Assembly: GCF_004801405.1 (NCBI RefSeq)
Contig: NZ_SSOB01000002.1
Coordinates: forward strand, 186,001 to 250,000
DNA from: Cohnella fermenti
GTDB taxonomy: Bacteria; Bacillota; Bacilli; Paenibacillales; Paenibacillaceae
DNA length: 64,000 bases
Direction: 5' to 3'
Positions within the stretch are counted from its first letter, which is position 1; every line of letters starts with the position of its first letter. Made by a program: the position numbers and the translations under genes. The notes under the pieces were generated by a model, which saw only the letters and a program-made list of their open reading frames with translations, had not been told where the DNA came from and searched no databases. Positions 43,913 to 52,750 of the stretch are shown here, piece after piece.

Positions 43913-45094
43913 ATGCCCTCTGTCCGCGTTGTCTGGAAAGGCCCGCTCACACTGTCTTCCGGCCTCGGGATCGCCAGTCGCGCTTATGTCGCCGCCTTAA
44001 GAAGGCAAGGCATTCGTGTCCTTACAGGCAGCGATTCGTCTCTTGGCGCGATTGGTAAGGGCCATTCTCCGTCCGTACTGATCTGCCATCAGCTCTCCTC
44101 CGCGTCAAATCTCGATAAGGAGCGTCAGTTGTACGACCGACTGCTTCTCAATACTGTCTGGGAGACAACCCGGATTCCCGCCTCCTGGGTTCCCCGCATC
44201 AACCGATTCGACGCCCTCTTCGTGCCCTCCGAGCAGAACCGGAAGGCGTTCCGGAAGAGTGGCGTGAAGATTCCTATTCATCTTGTGCCGCATGGGGTTG
44301 ACCTGCGATCCTGCCATCCCGACCACGAGAAGTATCCGCTGCCCTTGTCGAAGAATCGGTTTGTCTTCGTCTCGGTGTTCGGCTTCCAGCACCGCAAGAA
44401 CCCCGAGTTGCTGTTGCGGGCCTATTGGGAGCAATTCTCGGACAGGGACAACGTGCTTCTGGTTATCAAGACGAATGGCTATGCTCCTCACGAGAACGGG
44501 CATTGGATTCGCAAGCGAATTGAGCGTTACAAGCAAGAATTGGGCATCCGCAAGCGGACCGCGCCCTTTGTGCTTCTCACCGATTATTTAAGCGACAAAA
44601 AATTGCGAGGCTTGTATACATTGGGGAATGTCTTCGTCCTGCCGACCCGGGGAGAAGGAGTCGGCTTGCCGTTCATGGAAGCTCTGGCAAGCGGAACCCC
44701 TGTCATTGCGACAGGCTGGGGAGGACATATGGACTTCCTCAACGAGAGAAACTCCTTCATTGTCCGCTACAAGCTGCGGAAACCGTTGCTCGGTATGAGA
44801 GGACCGCACGCCATCTCCCGAAAATTTCGCTCCCTCTTCTCCGGCAAAGACCAGCGGTGGGCCGAGCCGAACTTGGAGAGCCTGAAGAGCATGATGCTCG
44901 AGGCTTATCTTCATCCTGCCGCATGCCGCAGGAAGGGACGGCAAGGCCGTTCGGATATGCGCAAGTGGTCGTGGGACGCCGCCGGCGCCTCCATGAAGCG
45001 CGCGATCGATATGACTTTGGCCGCTCCCTCCACTGGCGCGAAGCGAAGGGCGGCATCTCCCGGCGGCGCCTCACGCCGACAGGGCGACACCTAA
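43913..45094 (+). CDS. Glycosyltransferase family 1-type protein
   Basis: This 393-residue GT-B protein shows SGLGIASRAYVAALRRQGI near the start (acceptor side), VPHGVDLRSCHP mid-protein and the donor-site segment PTRGEGVGLPFMEALASGTPVIAT at about 249-272 with the EX7E-like pattern of family 4. The start is uncertain: TTG 43898, GTG 43904 and ATG 43913 lack a clear ribosome site, and I took the ATG. No neighbouring glycan cluster shows its product. Confidence 0.85.
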   Translation: MPSVRVVWKGPLTLSSGLGIASRAYVAALRRQGIRVLTGSDSSLGAIGKGHSPSVLICHQLSSASNLDKERQLYDRLLLNTVWETTRIPASWVPRINRFDALFVPSEQNRKAFRKSGVKIPIHLVPHGVDLRSCHPDHEKYPLPLSKNRFVFVSVFGFQHRKNPELLLRAYWEQFSDRDNVLLVIKTNGYAPHENGHWIRKRIERYKQELGIRKRTAPFVLLTDYLSDKKLRGLYTLGNVFVLPTRGEGVGLPFMEALASGTPVIATGWGGHMDFLNERNSFIVRYKLRKPLLGMRGPHAISRKFRSLFSGKDQRWAEPNLESLKSMMLEAYLHPAACRRKGRQGRSDMRKWSWDAAGASMKRAIDMTLAAPSTGAKRRAASPGGASRRQGDT

Positions 45095-45154
45095 GCGGAA
45101 CCGCCCATTACCGGATATTGCGATGACTTGCGTGGCGCAGACCGAAGCAAGCTT

Positions 45155-45988
45155 CTAGGCGCGAGCTGCGGCTCGGCCTTCCCTTATGAAGGCTGCCGCC
45201 TCCTGCATGTTCTCGTCCGTCACCGCTTCGAGCGTGACGAAGCCGCGCGGCTTCTGCCGCTCCAGCAGCGAGAAGAAGAGCTCGTAGTTCAGCTCGCCGC
45301 TGCCGGCCGCCGTCTCGCGCGGAATGCCGTCCGCGTCCCGCTTCAGGTCCTTCGCGTGCGCGCTGACGATGCGCGGGCCGAGCAGGCGGAACGCCTCGCG
45401 GACCACCTCGTCCTGGCGGCCAAAGTTGTGGCTGCCCATCAGATTGCAAGGATCCAACACAACGCCGACGCAGGAGGACGGGTATCGCTCAATCGTCCGG
45501 GCCATCGTCTCCGGCGAATCGATGAGGTGGTTCTGGGCCGCCTCCAGGCCGATGATCGCCCCGAAGCGTTCGGCTTCTTCGACCAGCTCGTCCATGGCCG
45601 CATGAAGACGGTCCCAATGCTTCTTCAGCAGCTCCGGGTCCCTCGCCGGCGGCACCCCGACCTCGGTCGCGACGATCGGCGCCCCGAAGTGGCGCGCGTT
45701 GCGGAGATGCTCCTTGAACCGGTCGACATTGTGCCGGTACGTCTCGTCATCGAGGTCGATCAGGCTGGCATAGCAGCCAAGCACCGCGATGCGCACGCCA
45801 TTCTCGGCGAACGCTCCGCCCACTTCATTGCCGAGCCCGGGGCTCAGCTTCCCCAGCGAGAAGTCCACATCCGTGATTGCCTTGGACAAGGCGAGCTGCA
45901 TGTACGGGAATCCCCGTGCGGCCACTTCCTTGGCCAGCTCCCGATAGGGCCGGCTCCCGACCAGGTGAGCCAATATTCCTGCCGTCAT
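45155..45988 (-). CDS. Sugar phosphate isomerase/epimerase (TIM barrel)
   Basis: This 277-residue member of the xylose-isomerase-like family has IIGLEAAQNH, VGVVLDPCNL and VSAHAKDLKRD as metal-site strands, ending with FVTLEAVTDENM. It follows the second ThrE gene by 30 bp with ATG after GGGGAGAGGGG, so it may be part of the same transcript, although the functions do not obviously link. Confidence 0.85.
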   Translation of the reverse strand: MTAGILAHLVGSRPYRELAKEVAARGFPYMQLALSKAITDVDFSLGKLSPGLGNEVGGAFAENGVRIAVLGCYASLIDLDDETYRHNVDRFKEHLRNARHFGAPIVATEVGVPPARDPELLKKHWDRLHAAMDELVEEAERFGAIIGLEAAQNHLIDSPETMARTIERYPSSCVGVVLDPCNLMGSHNFGRQDEVVREAFRLLGPRIVSAHAKDLKRDADGIPRETAAGSGELNYELFFSLLERQKPRGFVTLEAVTDENMQEAAAFIREGRAAARA

Positions 45989-46018
45989 CTTAGCTTCCCC
46001 TCTCCCCTATTCCACCTG

Positions 46019-46465
46019 TTAACTTCTGGTCCGCAGCCTGCGGATCACTTGATTGAACACTTCCGAGAACAGAATGCCGAAGGCGATCGAGCCGGACAGC
46101 ATAAACGCTTCGAACGCGAGCTGAACCGCCAGATCGTATTGGTGCTCCACGACGTTCCGCATCGCGTCGTAGGCGACTCCGCCGGGTACGAGCGGCACAA
46201 TGCCCGAGATGAGGAAAACAATGACGGGAGTCCGGAACGTTCTGGCGAACAGTTGACTGAGCACCGAGACGACGAAGGAGGCGGCCAAGGTCGCGGCGAT
46301 CGGGTCCGCTCCCCCCTCCAGAAGGAGGCGATACGCCATCCAGCTCGCCATGCCCGCGATGCCGCAATACGCGATGTTCCTCGCGGGAACGTTAAACAGG
46401 ACGGCGAAGCCCGCCGCAGCGACGAAGCTGGTCGCCACCTGCTCTACGATCGTTAGGAGCGTCAT
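46019..46465 (-). CDS. Threonine/serine exporter, small membrane half (ThrE_2 type)
   Basis: This 148-residue protein has about four membrane segments, including VIVFLISGIVPLVPGG, which parallels SVMPLVPGVLIT of its partner. Split ThrE systems have a large and a small subunit encoded together. Here the start overlaps the partner's stop (ATGA). It would take part in export of threonine or serine by proton exchange. Confidence 0.85.
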   Translation of the reverse strand: MTLLTIVEQVATSFVAAAGFAVLFNVPARNIAYCGIAGMASWMAYRLLLEGGADPIAATLAASFVVSVLSQLFARTFRTPVIVFLISGIVPLVPGGVAYDAMRNVVEHQYDLAVQLAFEAFMLSGSIAFGILFSEVFNQVIRRLRTRS

Positions 46466-47280
46466 GGAATCACCCCCTCTCCTCCGTAGAAGGAGAGGAC
46501 AACGGCGATGCCCGTGCCGATGGCGAGCGCGGTCAGACACGCTTCCGCCCCCTTCGACAGGCCGGACACATAGTGCCCCGCCATCAGGTCGCGTACGGCG
46601 TTCGTGATCAGCACCCCGGGCACGAGCGGCATGACGGAACCGATGATAAGCGTGTTCAGCTCCCGACCGATTCCCGTTGCCACGAACAGACAGGCCAGCA
46701 GGCCGACGACGATGGCGGCCATAACCTCGGCGAACAGCTTCAGCGAGAAGAACCGCTGAGCCCGGAAGACCGTGGCATAGCCCAGGCCGCCGGCAACGAT
46801 CGCCGGCAGGAAGTCGGCCCATTGCCCTCCGAACATGATCAGGAAGCATCCGCTTGCGAGCGCGGCGGATACCGTGCGGAGCCAGGGGGCGATGCCTTCC
46901 CGGGAAGCCTCGACCCGAGCCAGGAGCTCCAACGCCTGCTCCGGCGCCAGCTCGCCCGCTCCGATCCGCCTGGAGATCGCATTCACTTCCGCGACCTTGC
47001 GAAGGTCCGTAGACCGCTCGGAGATGCCTACCAGCCGGGTATCCGGCACGATTCCTTCTATCGAGAACATAATGCCCGTGGGCGTAACGAAGCACTGCGA
47101 CCGGGGCAGACCGAACGAATCGGCAATCCGCTTCATCGTATCCTCCACCCGGTATGTCTCGGCTCCGTTCTCCATCATGATTTTGCCAGCCAATATGCAC
47201 ACCTTCGCGATGAGTCGATCCGAATTCGTTCTTGGCTCCAGGATGTCTCTCTCCTCCGGATGTTCTTCAATCTTATCCAT
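46462..47280 (-). CDS. Threonine/serine exporter, large half (ThrE type)
   Basis: This 272-residue protein has the conserved soluble N-terminal part (AGKIMMENGAETYRVEDTM, then FVTPTGIMFS) and five membrane segments from about residue 120. The ATG at 47280 lies five codons inside a longer TTG frame; no strong ribosome site marks either. It is 33 bp after the MFS gene, suggesting a transcript MFS-thrE-thrE2-epimerase. Confidence 0.87.
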   Translation of the reverse strand: MDKIEEHPEERDILEPRTNSDRLIAKVCILAGKIMMENGAETYRVEDTMKRIADSFGLPRSQCFVTPTGIMFSIEGIVPDTRLVGISERSTDLRKVAEVNAISRRIGAGELAPEQALELLARVEASREGIAPWLRTVSAALASGCFLIMFGGQWADFLPAIVAGGLGYATVFRAQRFFSLKLFAEVMAAIVVGLLACLFVATGIGRELNTLIIGSVMPLVPGVLITNAVRDLMAGHYVSGLSKGAEACLTALAIGTGIAVVLSFYGGEGVIP

Positions 47281-47313
47281 TGTATCAGAGATCAAGGGCT
47301 CATGAACATGCCT

Positions 47314-48570
47314 CTAGGCGGGCTCCGGATTCGCCTTCTCCGTCCGGCGGGCCGTGCCTGCGAGGAACGGACGCATGAGCAGCCAACTGACAAGCGGAGA
47401 GCAGCCGATCACGAACAGGAAGGCGGTCAGCGCCAGCGGAGCCCGGGTAAGGTTGACGGTCGCGATGAAGGCAAGCATGCCGACGATTCGTCCCGCATTG
47501 AGCGACAGCTCGCGTAGCACGATATATTCGACGCGCAGCTTCGCGCTCGCTTCGTCGCGGCCGATCAGATCGAACACCGCGGACGTCATCGGAATCATGT
47601 AGAACGGAATAAACAGCCCGACAGCGATGCCGAACGTCAGCATAATGCCGAAGTCGATGCCGAGGAAGAAGGGAATCACCGCCGCGGACATGACGAGAGC
47701 TCCCGCGAACAGGCCGCGGACGCGCCACTGCGGCTTCAGCCAGCGGCCGACGGCGAAGTAGCTGACGGAGCTGATTCCGGAAGTGAGCAGCGTGAAGTTG
47801 CCGAGCTGAAGCTCGCTCTTCGTGCTGATATAGACGAGCAGCCCGATCATGAGACCGAACACGCTCTCGCGCAGCCCTTGGGCGGCCAGCGCCGGAACCA
47901 CCTTCCGCCACGGAGTGCCCGCTTCTTGAAGAACGTTAAGCGAGTGCCGCCACTCATAGCCGTCCTCCGGCTTGCGATTCCGCAGGAAGAAGCTGAGGAC
48001 GACCCCGAAGGCGAAGATGCCCAGAGAGGTCATGAAGATGACCCGATACCCGCTGTCCGCCTGCATCCGGGAGATGACGAGCCCGGAGCACCAGGGCGCA
48101 ATCATTCCGGCCAGCGCTCCGAAGACGCCCGCGAACCCGTTGAAGCGGTCCCGGTTGTCGGCATCGGTCACCTCGAAGTAGAGCGTGTTGAACGCGAGCC
48201 AGAAGAGCCCGGCGGCGAGCCCCTGCACGATGCCGAGCAGCCAGATGTACTGGATCGCTCCGGCGCCGAACAGGAGCACGAGCGAATAGAACACCGCGGA
48301 AGAAGCGATGCCCAGCCGGAGAACCGTCATCTTGCGGCCGCGCTTCACCTCGTGCCCCGCCAGCCAGAACGTCAGCGCCATGCAGGCGTGGCCGATGAGC
48401 GTGAACCAGCCGAGCAGAACGAAGTTGCCGCTGGCCTTCCATAGATAAACGCCGAGGAACGTGCCGGACAGCGCCTGGGCCGTCACGAACAGTCCGTTGA
48501 CGACGAGCAGCAGCCATGTCTGCCCGTCGAAGCGCCCCCGCGACGGTGAGGATGGTCGTTGCTTGTTCAT
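47314..48570 (-). CDS. MFS transporter
   Basis: This 418-residue protein has twelve hydrophobic segments and a first-loop-type motif GHEVKRGRKMTVLRLG between helices 2 and 3. The pattern resembles uncharacterised Bacillus MFS carriers of the YxiO/UMF type. ATG follows AGAGGT. Substrate unknown. It leads the probable transcript with the ThrE pair. Confidence 0.87.
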   Translation of the reverse strand: MNKQRPSSPSRGRFDGQTWLLLVVNGLFVTAQALSGTFLGVYLWKASGNFVLLGWFTLIGHACMALTFWLAGHEVKRGRKMTVLRLGIASSAVFYSLVLLFGAGAIQYIWLLGIVQGLAAGLFWLAFNTLYFEVTDADNRDRFNGFAGVFGALAGMIAPWCSGLVISRMQADSGYRVIFMTSLGIFAFGVVLSFFLRNRKPEDGYEWRHSLNVLQEAGTPWRKVVPALAAQGLRESVFGLMIGLLVYISTKSELQLGNFTLLTSGISSVSYFAVGRWLKPQWRVRGLFAGALVMSAAVIPFFLGIDFGIMLTFGIAVGLFIPFYMIPMTSAVFDLIGRDEASAKLRVEYIVLRELSLNAGRIVGMLAFIATVNLTRAPLALTAFLFVIGCSPLVSWLLMRPFLAGTARRTEKANPEPA

Positions 48571-48597
48571 GGGCAGGAATACCTCTGATTAGATGGG

Positions 48598-48643
48598 AAT
48601 GGGGGCGCATTCCCGGAATCGTTCCAAGGAATGCGCCCCCATT
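48598..48643. terminator. Perfect 16-bp hairpin after the ArsR gene
   Basis: AATGGGGGCGCATTCC pairs perfectly with its complement after a 14-nt loop. It lies between the ArsR stop and the MFS start, both minus strand. There is no T-run, so it may be a terminator or an RNA-stability structure. Confidence 0.55.
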
Positions 48644-48673
48644 AACCTGCCCCCTGCGAACGGGAGGCATACC

Positions 48674-49003
48674 TTACGTCTCGTCATCCTCCACGAACCG
48701 CTTGAGCGCTGCCAGCTTGTTGCTCCAGAACCGCTCGTAATACGCAAGCCATTCCTGCAGCTCGCGAAGCGGCTCGGGCTCCAGCCGGTAACGCGTCTCG
48801 CGGCCGACCTTCCGCTCCTTGACGAGCCCCGCCTCCGAGAGAATCCGCAGATGCTTGGAGACGGCCGTCCGCGTCATCGGATAGTGACTGCTGATCGCGT
48901 TCACCGGCAGTTCCTCTTCGCCAAGCAGCCGGAGCAGGCTCCGGCGCGTCGGATCGGCGATCGCCTGGAACACGTCGTGCTTCGGCGCCGCAGAGCCGGT
49001 CAT
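48674..49003 (-). CDS. ArsR-family transcriptional regulator
   Basis: This 109-residue winged-helix protein has AIADPTRRSLLRLL at the start and the recognition region NAISSHYPMTRTAVSKHLRI at about 33-52. It overlaps the SRPBCC gene upstream by ATGA, the standard ArsR/AHSA1 pair. Metal-binding cysteines of ArsR itself are absent, so another signal is sensed. Confidence 0.92.
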   Translation of the reverse strand: MTGSAAPKHDVFQAIADPTRRSLLRLLGEEELPVNAISSHYPMTRTAVSKHLRILSEAGLVKERKVGRETRYRLEPEPLRELQEWLAYYERFWSNKLAALKRFVEDDET

Positions 49004-49446
49004 GACTCGATCAGGCTGCGGAACTTCGCGACGATGCCGACCCAGCCGCCGGCCATCCGCTCGCGCACGAGGCGGTGCGCTTCTCCGAACTCGGTCGCCT
49101 TGTCCGGGTCCCATCCGGCGTGAATAAGCGTGAACTCGGTGCCTCCCTCGAGCTCCTTCAGCTCGAACGTCAGCGTCCAGTCCTTGCCCCATTCGAACGA
49201 CAAGCGGTGCGGCGGGTCCACCTCCGTCACCTTGCACGGCGATTGGCCGAACGGCCCCGCGTTCAGATGGAATTCATGGCCGACGACCGCCTGCAGGTCG
49301 TTCGGCATAAACCAGGCGGACAGGCCCTCCGCCGTAGAGACGGCGTTCCAGACCTTCTCGATCGGAGCCTTCAGCCGCTCTACCTGACGAATCTCGGGCA
49401 AGGAATCGGCTGTGTCGTTCCCTTGGCCGTTCTTATTGCGACTCAT
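49000..49446 (-). CDS. SRPBCC/AHSA1-domain protein
   Basis: This 148-residue hydrophobic-ligand-binding fold protein has VERLKAPIEKVWNAVSTAEG, LSAWFMPND and a C-terminal helix MAGGWVGIVAKFRSLIES. ATG at 49446 follows GGAGGG; a longer frame upstream is unsupported. It pairs with the ArsR regulator. The ligand is unknown. Confidence 0.9.
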   Translation of the reverse strand: MSRNKNGQGNDTADSLPEIRQVERLKAPIEKVWNAVSTAEGLSAWFMPNDLQAVVGHEFHLNAGPFGQSPCKVTEVDPPHRLSFEWGKDWTLTFELKELEGGTEFTLIHAGWDPDKATEFGEAHRLVRERMAGGWVGIVAKFRSLIES

Positions 49447-49516
49447 ACGTATACAAGCCCTCCTATTCTCGTTATGTCGATATGAAACCATTTGGTTCCC
49501 TTTTCTCACACTCGAA

Positions 49517-49879
49517 TTATAGGATGTCGTCCGGGTCGGTGTCAACCTCGTCCGGCTCCGGCTCTGACTCCAGCTCCGGAATATGCGCGTATTCCTCCAG
49601 ATCTATTCTTCCCCCGAGGCCGAATTCCACCCCTTCTCCCTCCAGCAGCACACGCTGCGTATAGCGGCCTTCCTCCTCCTGGATCGCCACCTCGCCCAGC
49701 TTGTTCACGACCCGATGCCACGGAAGCCCGTGCTTCTCGCTCGACGAATGCAGAATGCGCACAACCTGCCGGGCCGCCCGGGGGCTTCCCGCCGCGGCGG
49801 CGACCTGCCCATAGCTCATGACCCGCCCGGGGGGAATGCTGCGAATAACGGAGATAACGCGTTGTGTGAATGGCTGCAT
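49517..49879 (-). CDS. Alkyltransferase-like protein (MGMT family lacking the cysteine)
   Basis: This 120-residue protein has the MGMT DNA-binding part: IPPGRVMSYGQVAAAAGSPRAARQV and LPWHRVVNK. The reactive Cys of PCHRV is Trp54 here, which marks alkyltransferase-like (ATL) proteins. ATLs bind O6-alkylguanine and steer it to nucleotide excision repair rather than remove the alkyl group. The acidic tail (about 100-120) is unusual. It stands alone. Confidence 0.88.
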   Translation of the reverse strand: MQPFTQRVISVIRSIPPGRVMSYGQVAAAAGSPRAARQVVRILHSSSEKHGLPWHRVVNKLGEVAIQEEEGRYTQRVLLEGEGVEFGLGGRIDLEEYAHIPELESEPEPDEVDTDPDDIL

Positions 49880-50083
49880 GACAATCGAACCCTCCCGTCC
49901 CTAACCTGCGACTTGACACTTGGCTCGATTGTCCCGAATTCGAATGGCCCCTGTCAAGCCCGGCTGGCTTGCGGTAGAATTAAGAAGACAGTTGATCGGT
50001 CTTGAATCGGTCCGACGAGAGCACGGCAGGACAGGAACAGCGGCGACAGCCATGGTAGCATAAGTGCTGAAGGAGGGGACCGA

Positions 50084-50950
50084 ATGGAATGGCTGGATCG
50101 GATGGCGAAGGCGATCTCCCTCATCGAGTCCCGAATGGAAGGGAAGACGGACATCGAGGAGCTGGCGCGGGAAGCGTATTCCTCCCCGTTCCACTTCCAG
50201 AGGATGTTCCACATGCTCACGGGCTTCACCGTCGCCGAGTACATTCGCAGAAGGAAGCTGACCTTGGCGGCCCAAGAGCTGGCGAGCACTTCGTCCAAGG
50301 TCGTGGATATCGCGCTGAAGTACGGCTACGAGTCTCCCGAGTCGTTCGCCAAGGCGTTCCGCAAGGCGCACGGAATCTCGCCGACCGACGCCCGCGAGCG
50401 GGGCATTCCGCTGAAGGCGTTCCCCCGCCTCTCCTTCCACCTATCTCTGAAGGGAGCTCAAGACATGGACTATCGAATCATAGACCGCCCCGCCGTGCGG
50501 ACGATCGGAGTCAAGATCGCAACCACGACGACAGATGGGCAGAACAGCCGGGAAATCCCGAGGTTCTGGCAACAAGCGCATAGCGACGGCACGATTGGAA
50601 AACTCGTGGAGGCGTGCCCGGGCAAGGAGCTTCTCGGCATCTGCGGCGACATGGACCTGGCGAACGAGCGCTTCGATTATTGGATCGCGGCTGAGAATGA
50701 CGACCGACCGGCCGATGAACAATGGAAGGAATTCACGATTCCGGCCGCCACCTGGGCCGTGTTCCCTTCCATCGGTCCGATGCCGCACGCGATCCAGGAC
50801 GTATGGCGGCGCATCTTCGAGGAGTGGTTCCCCTCTACGGGGTATGAGCACGCTGCCGGGCCGGAGCTCGAAGTATACCCCGACGGCGACACCACCTCGC
50901 CGGACTACCGCTGCGAAGTATGGGTCCCGATCGTAAAGAAGCAAATCTGA
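50084..50950 (+). CDS. AraC-family regulator with GyrI-like effector domain
   Basis: This 288-residue protein has an N-terminal AraC double helix-turn-helix (LAREAYSSPFHFQRMFHMLTG, about 27-47) and, from about 125, a GyrI-like/AraC-E-bind domain (DYRIIDRPAVRTIGVKI start, CEVWVPI end). The layout matches Rob/SoxS-related regulators with a C-terminal drug-binding fold. ATG follows GAAGGAGGGG. A hairpin terminator follows. Confidence 0.92.
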   Translation: MEWLDRMAKAISLIESRMEGKTDIEELAREAYSSPFHFQRMFHMLTGFTVAEYIRRRKLTLAAQELASTSSKVVDIALKYGYESPESFAKAFRKAHGISPTDARERGIPLKAFPRLSFHLSLKGAQDMDYRIIDRPAVRTIGVKIATTTTDGQNSREIPRFWQQAHSDGTIGKLVEACPGKELLGICGDMDLANERFDYWIAAENDDRPADEQWKEFTIPAATWAVFPSIGPMPHAIQDVWRRIFEEWFPSTGYEHAAGPELEVYPDGDTTSPDYRCEVWVPIVKKQI

Positions 50951-50963
50951 AGTCATCCGAAGC

Positions 50964-51017
50964 AGGCGCCTCCTCGTACCTTCGCGGACACCCGCCAGGA
51001 CTGGGGAGGCGCCTTTT
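50964..51017 (+). terminator. Terminator of the AraC/GyrI gene
   Basis: AGGCGCCTCC (50964-50973) pairs with GGAGGCGCCT (51005-51014), followed by TTTT when its last base is included. Confidence 0.75.
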
Positions 51018-51360
51018 GCGTCGGCGCACCTCTTCCTCTTCCTCTTCCTTTTCCAGCCTCTTCTTGCCCCTTCTCTCCTCTCCATACCTCCCCTCTTCTC
51101 GCCTCCCCCTAAAGCGCGCTACTTTTCGTAGCAATCAAGCGAGAGGGACGTGGGCATCGACCATTTCAAACCATTATGCCTCCTCTCCCTCTCGCTCAGG
51201 ACCTCCCAACCGCCTCACGACGCGCCAGATGCCCAAGTTACGGTATAGTCTAGTCGGCCCGCCCTCGCCGCGACGAACAGAACCGGAAACACTCCCGACT
51301 CGACACACCCTTTCTGGCCGCCTCTACCATCTCATCGTGCCTCAAACCCCCTCCAACCGC

Positions 51361-51596
51361 CTCATATATGCGATTTTTCGCATTCATTCGCAGTTTTCTC
51401 CTCGAATCGAGACATTGTATGTGGTTTTTCACACTTATCGCGCTCCGAACCCCCTCCAACCGCCTCATGTATGTGATTTTTCGTATTCATTCGCAGTTTT
51501 CTCCTCGAATCGAGGCATTGTATGTGGTTTTTCACACTTATCGCGCTCCGAAGTCCCTCCAACCTCCTCATGTATGTGATTTTTCGTATTCATTGG
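51361..51596 (+). repeat. Type B hairpin array, 103-bp double units
   Basis: Hairpin motifs of the ATGYG-RTTTTT-CRCAT type start at 51368, 51419, 51471, 51522 and 51574, that is every 51 or 52 bp. Two different filler sequences alternate between them, so the exact repeat is 103 bp. The hairpin is the one found in the type A array at 13118-13371, but the filler differs. No gene is supported here. Between 51018 and 51360 I see C/T-rich sequence but no feature. Confidence 0.75.
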
Positions 51597-51660
51597 GCAT
51601 CTTGGTGAGAAGCGAGACAGAGGTGGGGAGCATTAGGGAGCGTAACGGCGGCGACGAGAG

Positions 51661-52170
51661 CAAGAAATGCGGAACAAAGGCAGCTTCAACCTCTCTTCGG
51701 AGCTTCGTTATACCGATTCCCCGCACATCTCGGCCTTCAACCGCCACTCCGAGGCTTCGTTGTACCGATTCCCCGCACAGCTCCCCCTCCAACCGCTACT
51801 TCGGGGCATCGTTGTACGGGTTTCCCGTACATCTCGACCTCCAACCGCCACTTCGAGGCTTCGTTGTACGGCCGGCACATCTCCCCCTCCAACCGCCACT
51901 TCGAGGCTTCGTTGTACCGATTCCCCGCACATCTCCCGCTCCAACCGCCACTTCGGAGCTTCGTTATACCGATTTCCCGGACATCTCGACCTTCAACCGC
52001 CACTTCGAGGCTTCGTTATACCGATTCCCCGCACATCTCCCCCTCCAACGCCACTCCGAAGCTTCGTTATACCGATTTCCCGTACATCTCGACCTTCAAC
52101 CGCCACTTTGGAGCATCGTTGTACGAGTTTCCCGCACATATGCGAATTCCTCCACCAACTACGCCCCTTC
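51661..52170 (+). repeat. Type C 52-bp tandem array, about nine units
   Basis: The CTTCGTTRTAC or CATCGTTGTAC unit start recurs at 51703, 51755, 51807, 51859, 51907, 51959, 52011, 52062 and 52114, with spacing 52 except one of 48 and one of 51. Each unit continues with CCGATTYCCCG and CAACCGCCACT. Two filler classes (CTCCCCCTCC and CTCGACCTTC) are mixed. Frames across it stay open in several phases but 52 is not a multiple of three, so these are not genes. Confidence 0.88.
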
Positions 52171-52306
52171 GCCTCTCCGCGCTCGAATGATTGGACTTCC
52201 TCCACCAACTTCGCCCTGCGCCCTCCGTCCACCCGACTTCTCCACAGCAGGCATTTCGTCATTATGGATGGCCGCACACGGAAAATCTTCATTAGTTGGG
52301 GGCGAC
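52171..52306 (+). repeat. Module D, second copy
   Basis: This repeats the 12963-13080 module, beginning GCCTCTCCGCGCTCGAA, with a short insertion in the middle, and ending near GGAAAATCTTCATT. In both places it follows type C units. A hairpin-motif remnant (GGTTTTTAGCATTCATTCG) follows at about 52347. From 52370 to 52650 I see no gene. Confidence 0.75.
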
Positions 52307-52656
52307 TGATTAGTTGGGGCTACTGCGGTCCCTGTTGTCATAGAGGTTTTTAGCATTCATTCGCGGGTTGCGCTTGGGGATCGAGGTGTGAGGTGCGGTC
52401 AGGCATTCGTTCGGAGGCTTCCTTCGTCGGGGGAGGGGGAGTGTTGTGGGAAGCGGATGCCCGACGACGCGGCCAACGACGATGTCGGAGAAGCTTCGCG
52501 AGGAATAGAGGAATAAGCCGAGGGATATTCGATTATGATATCCTCTTGGGATCGAATCGGCCCATAACCTGCGCACTGTCGCATCCAGCCCCGGCCCCTT
52601 GTCGACGCGTCCAATAAATAACTTTTCACAAGTTGCTATAAATTCGTAATGTTGTT

Positions 52657-52665
52657 TGTTATAAT
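52657..52665 (+). promoter_or_regulatory. Extended -10 promoter of the nitroreductase gene
   Basis: TGTTATAAT is a consensus extended -10 box 86 bp before the start codon, within AT-rich sequence that contrasts with the GC-rich surroundings. No good -35 box is needed or seen. Confidence 0.6.
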
Positions 52666-52750
52666 AGCTTCATCCATGTTTCTCGTGACCAGCATTATGC
52701 TTGGCAGCCAGAGAGCATCAATCATACGCTTTGAAGGAGGCAGCTTCACT

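Noticed and set aside
51368-52353. Long open frames on both strands across the repeat gap, up to about 313 residues
   Set aside because: The 52-bp unit changes phase each copy, several frames are open at once on both strands, and there is no ribosome site or family match.
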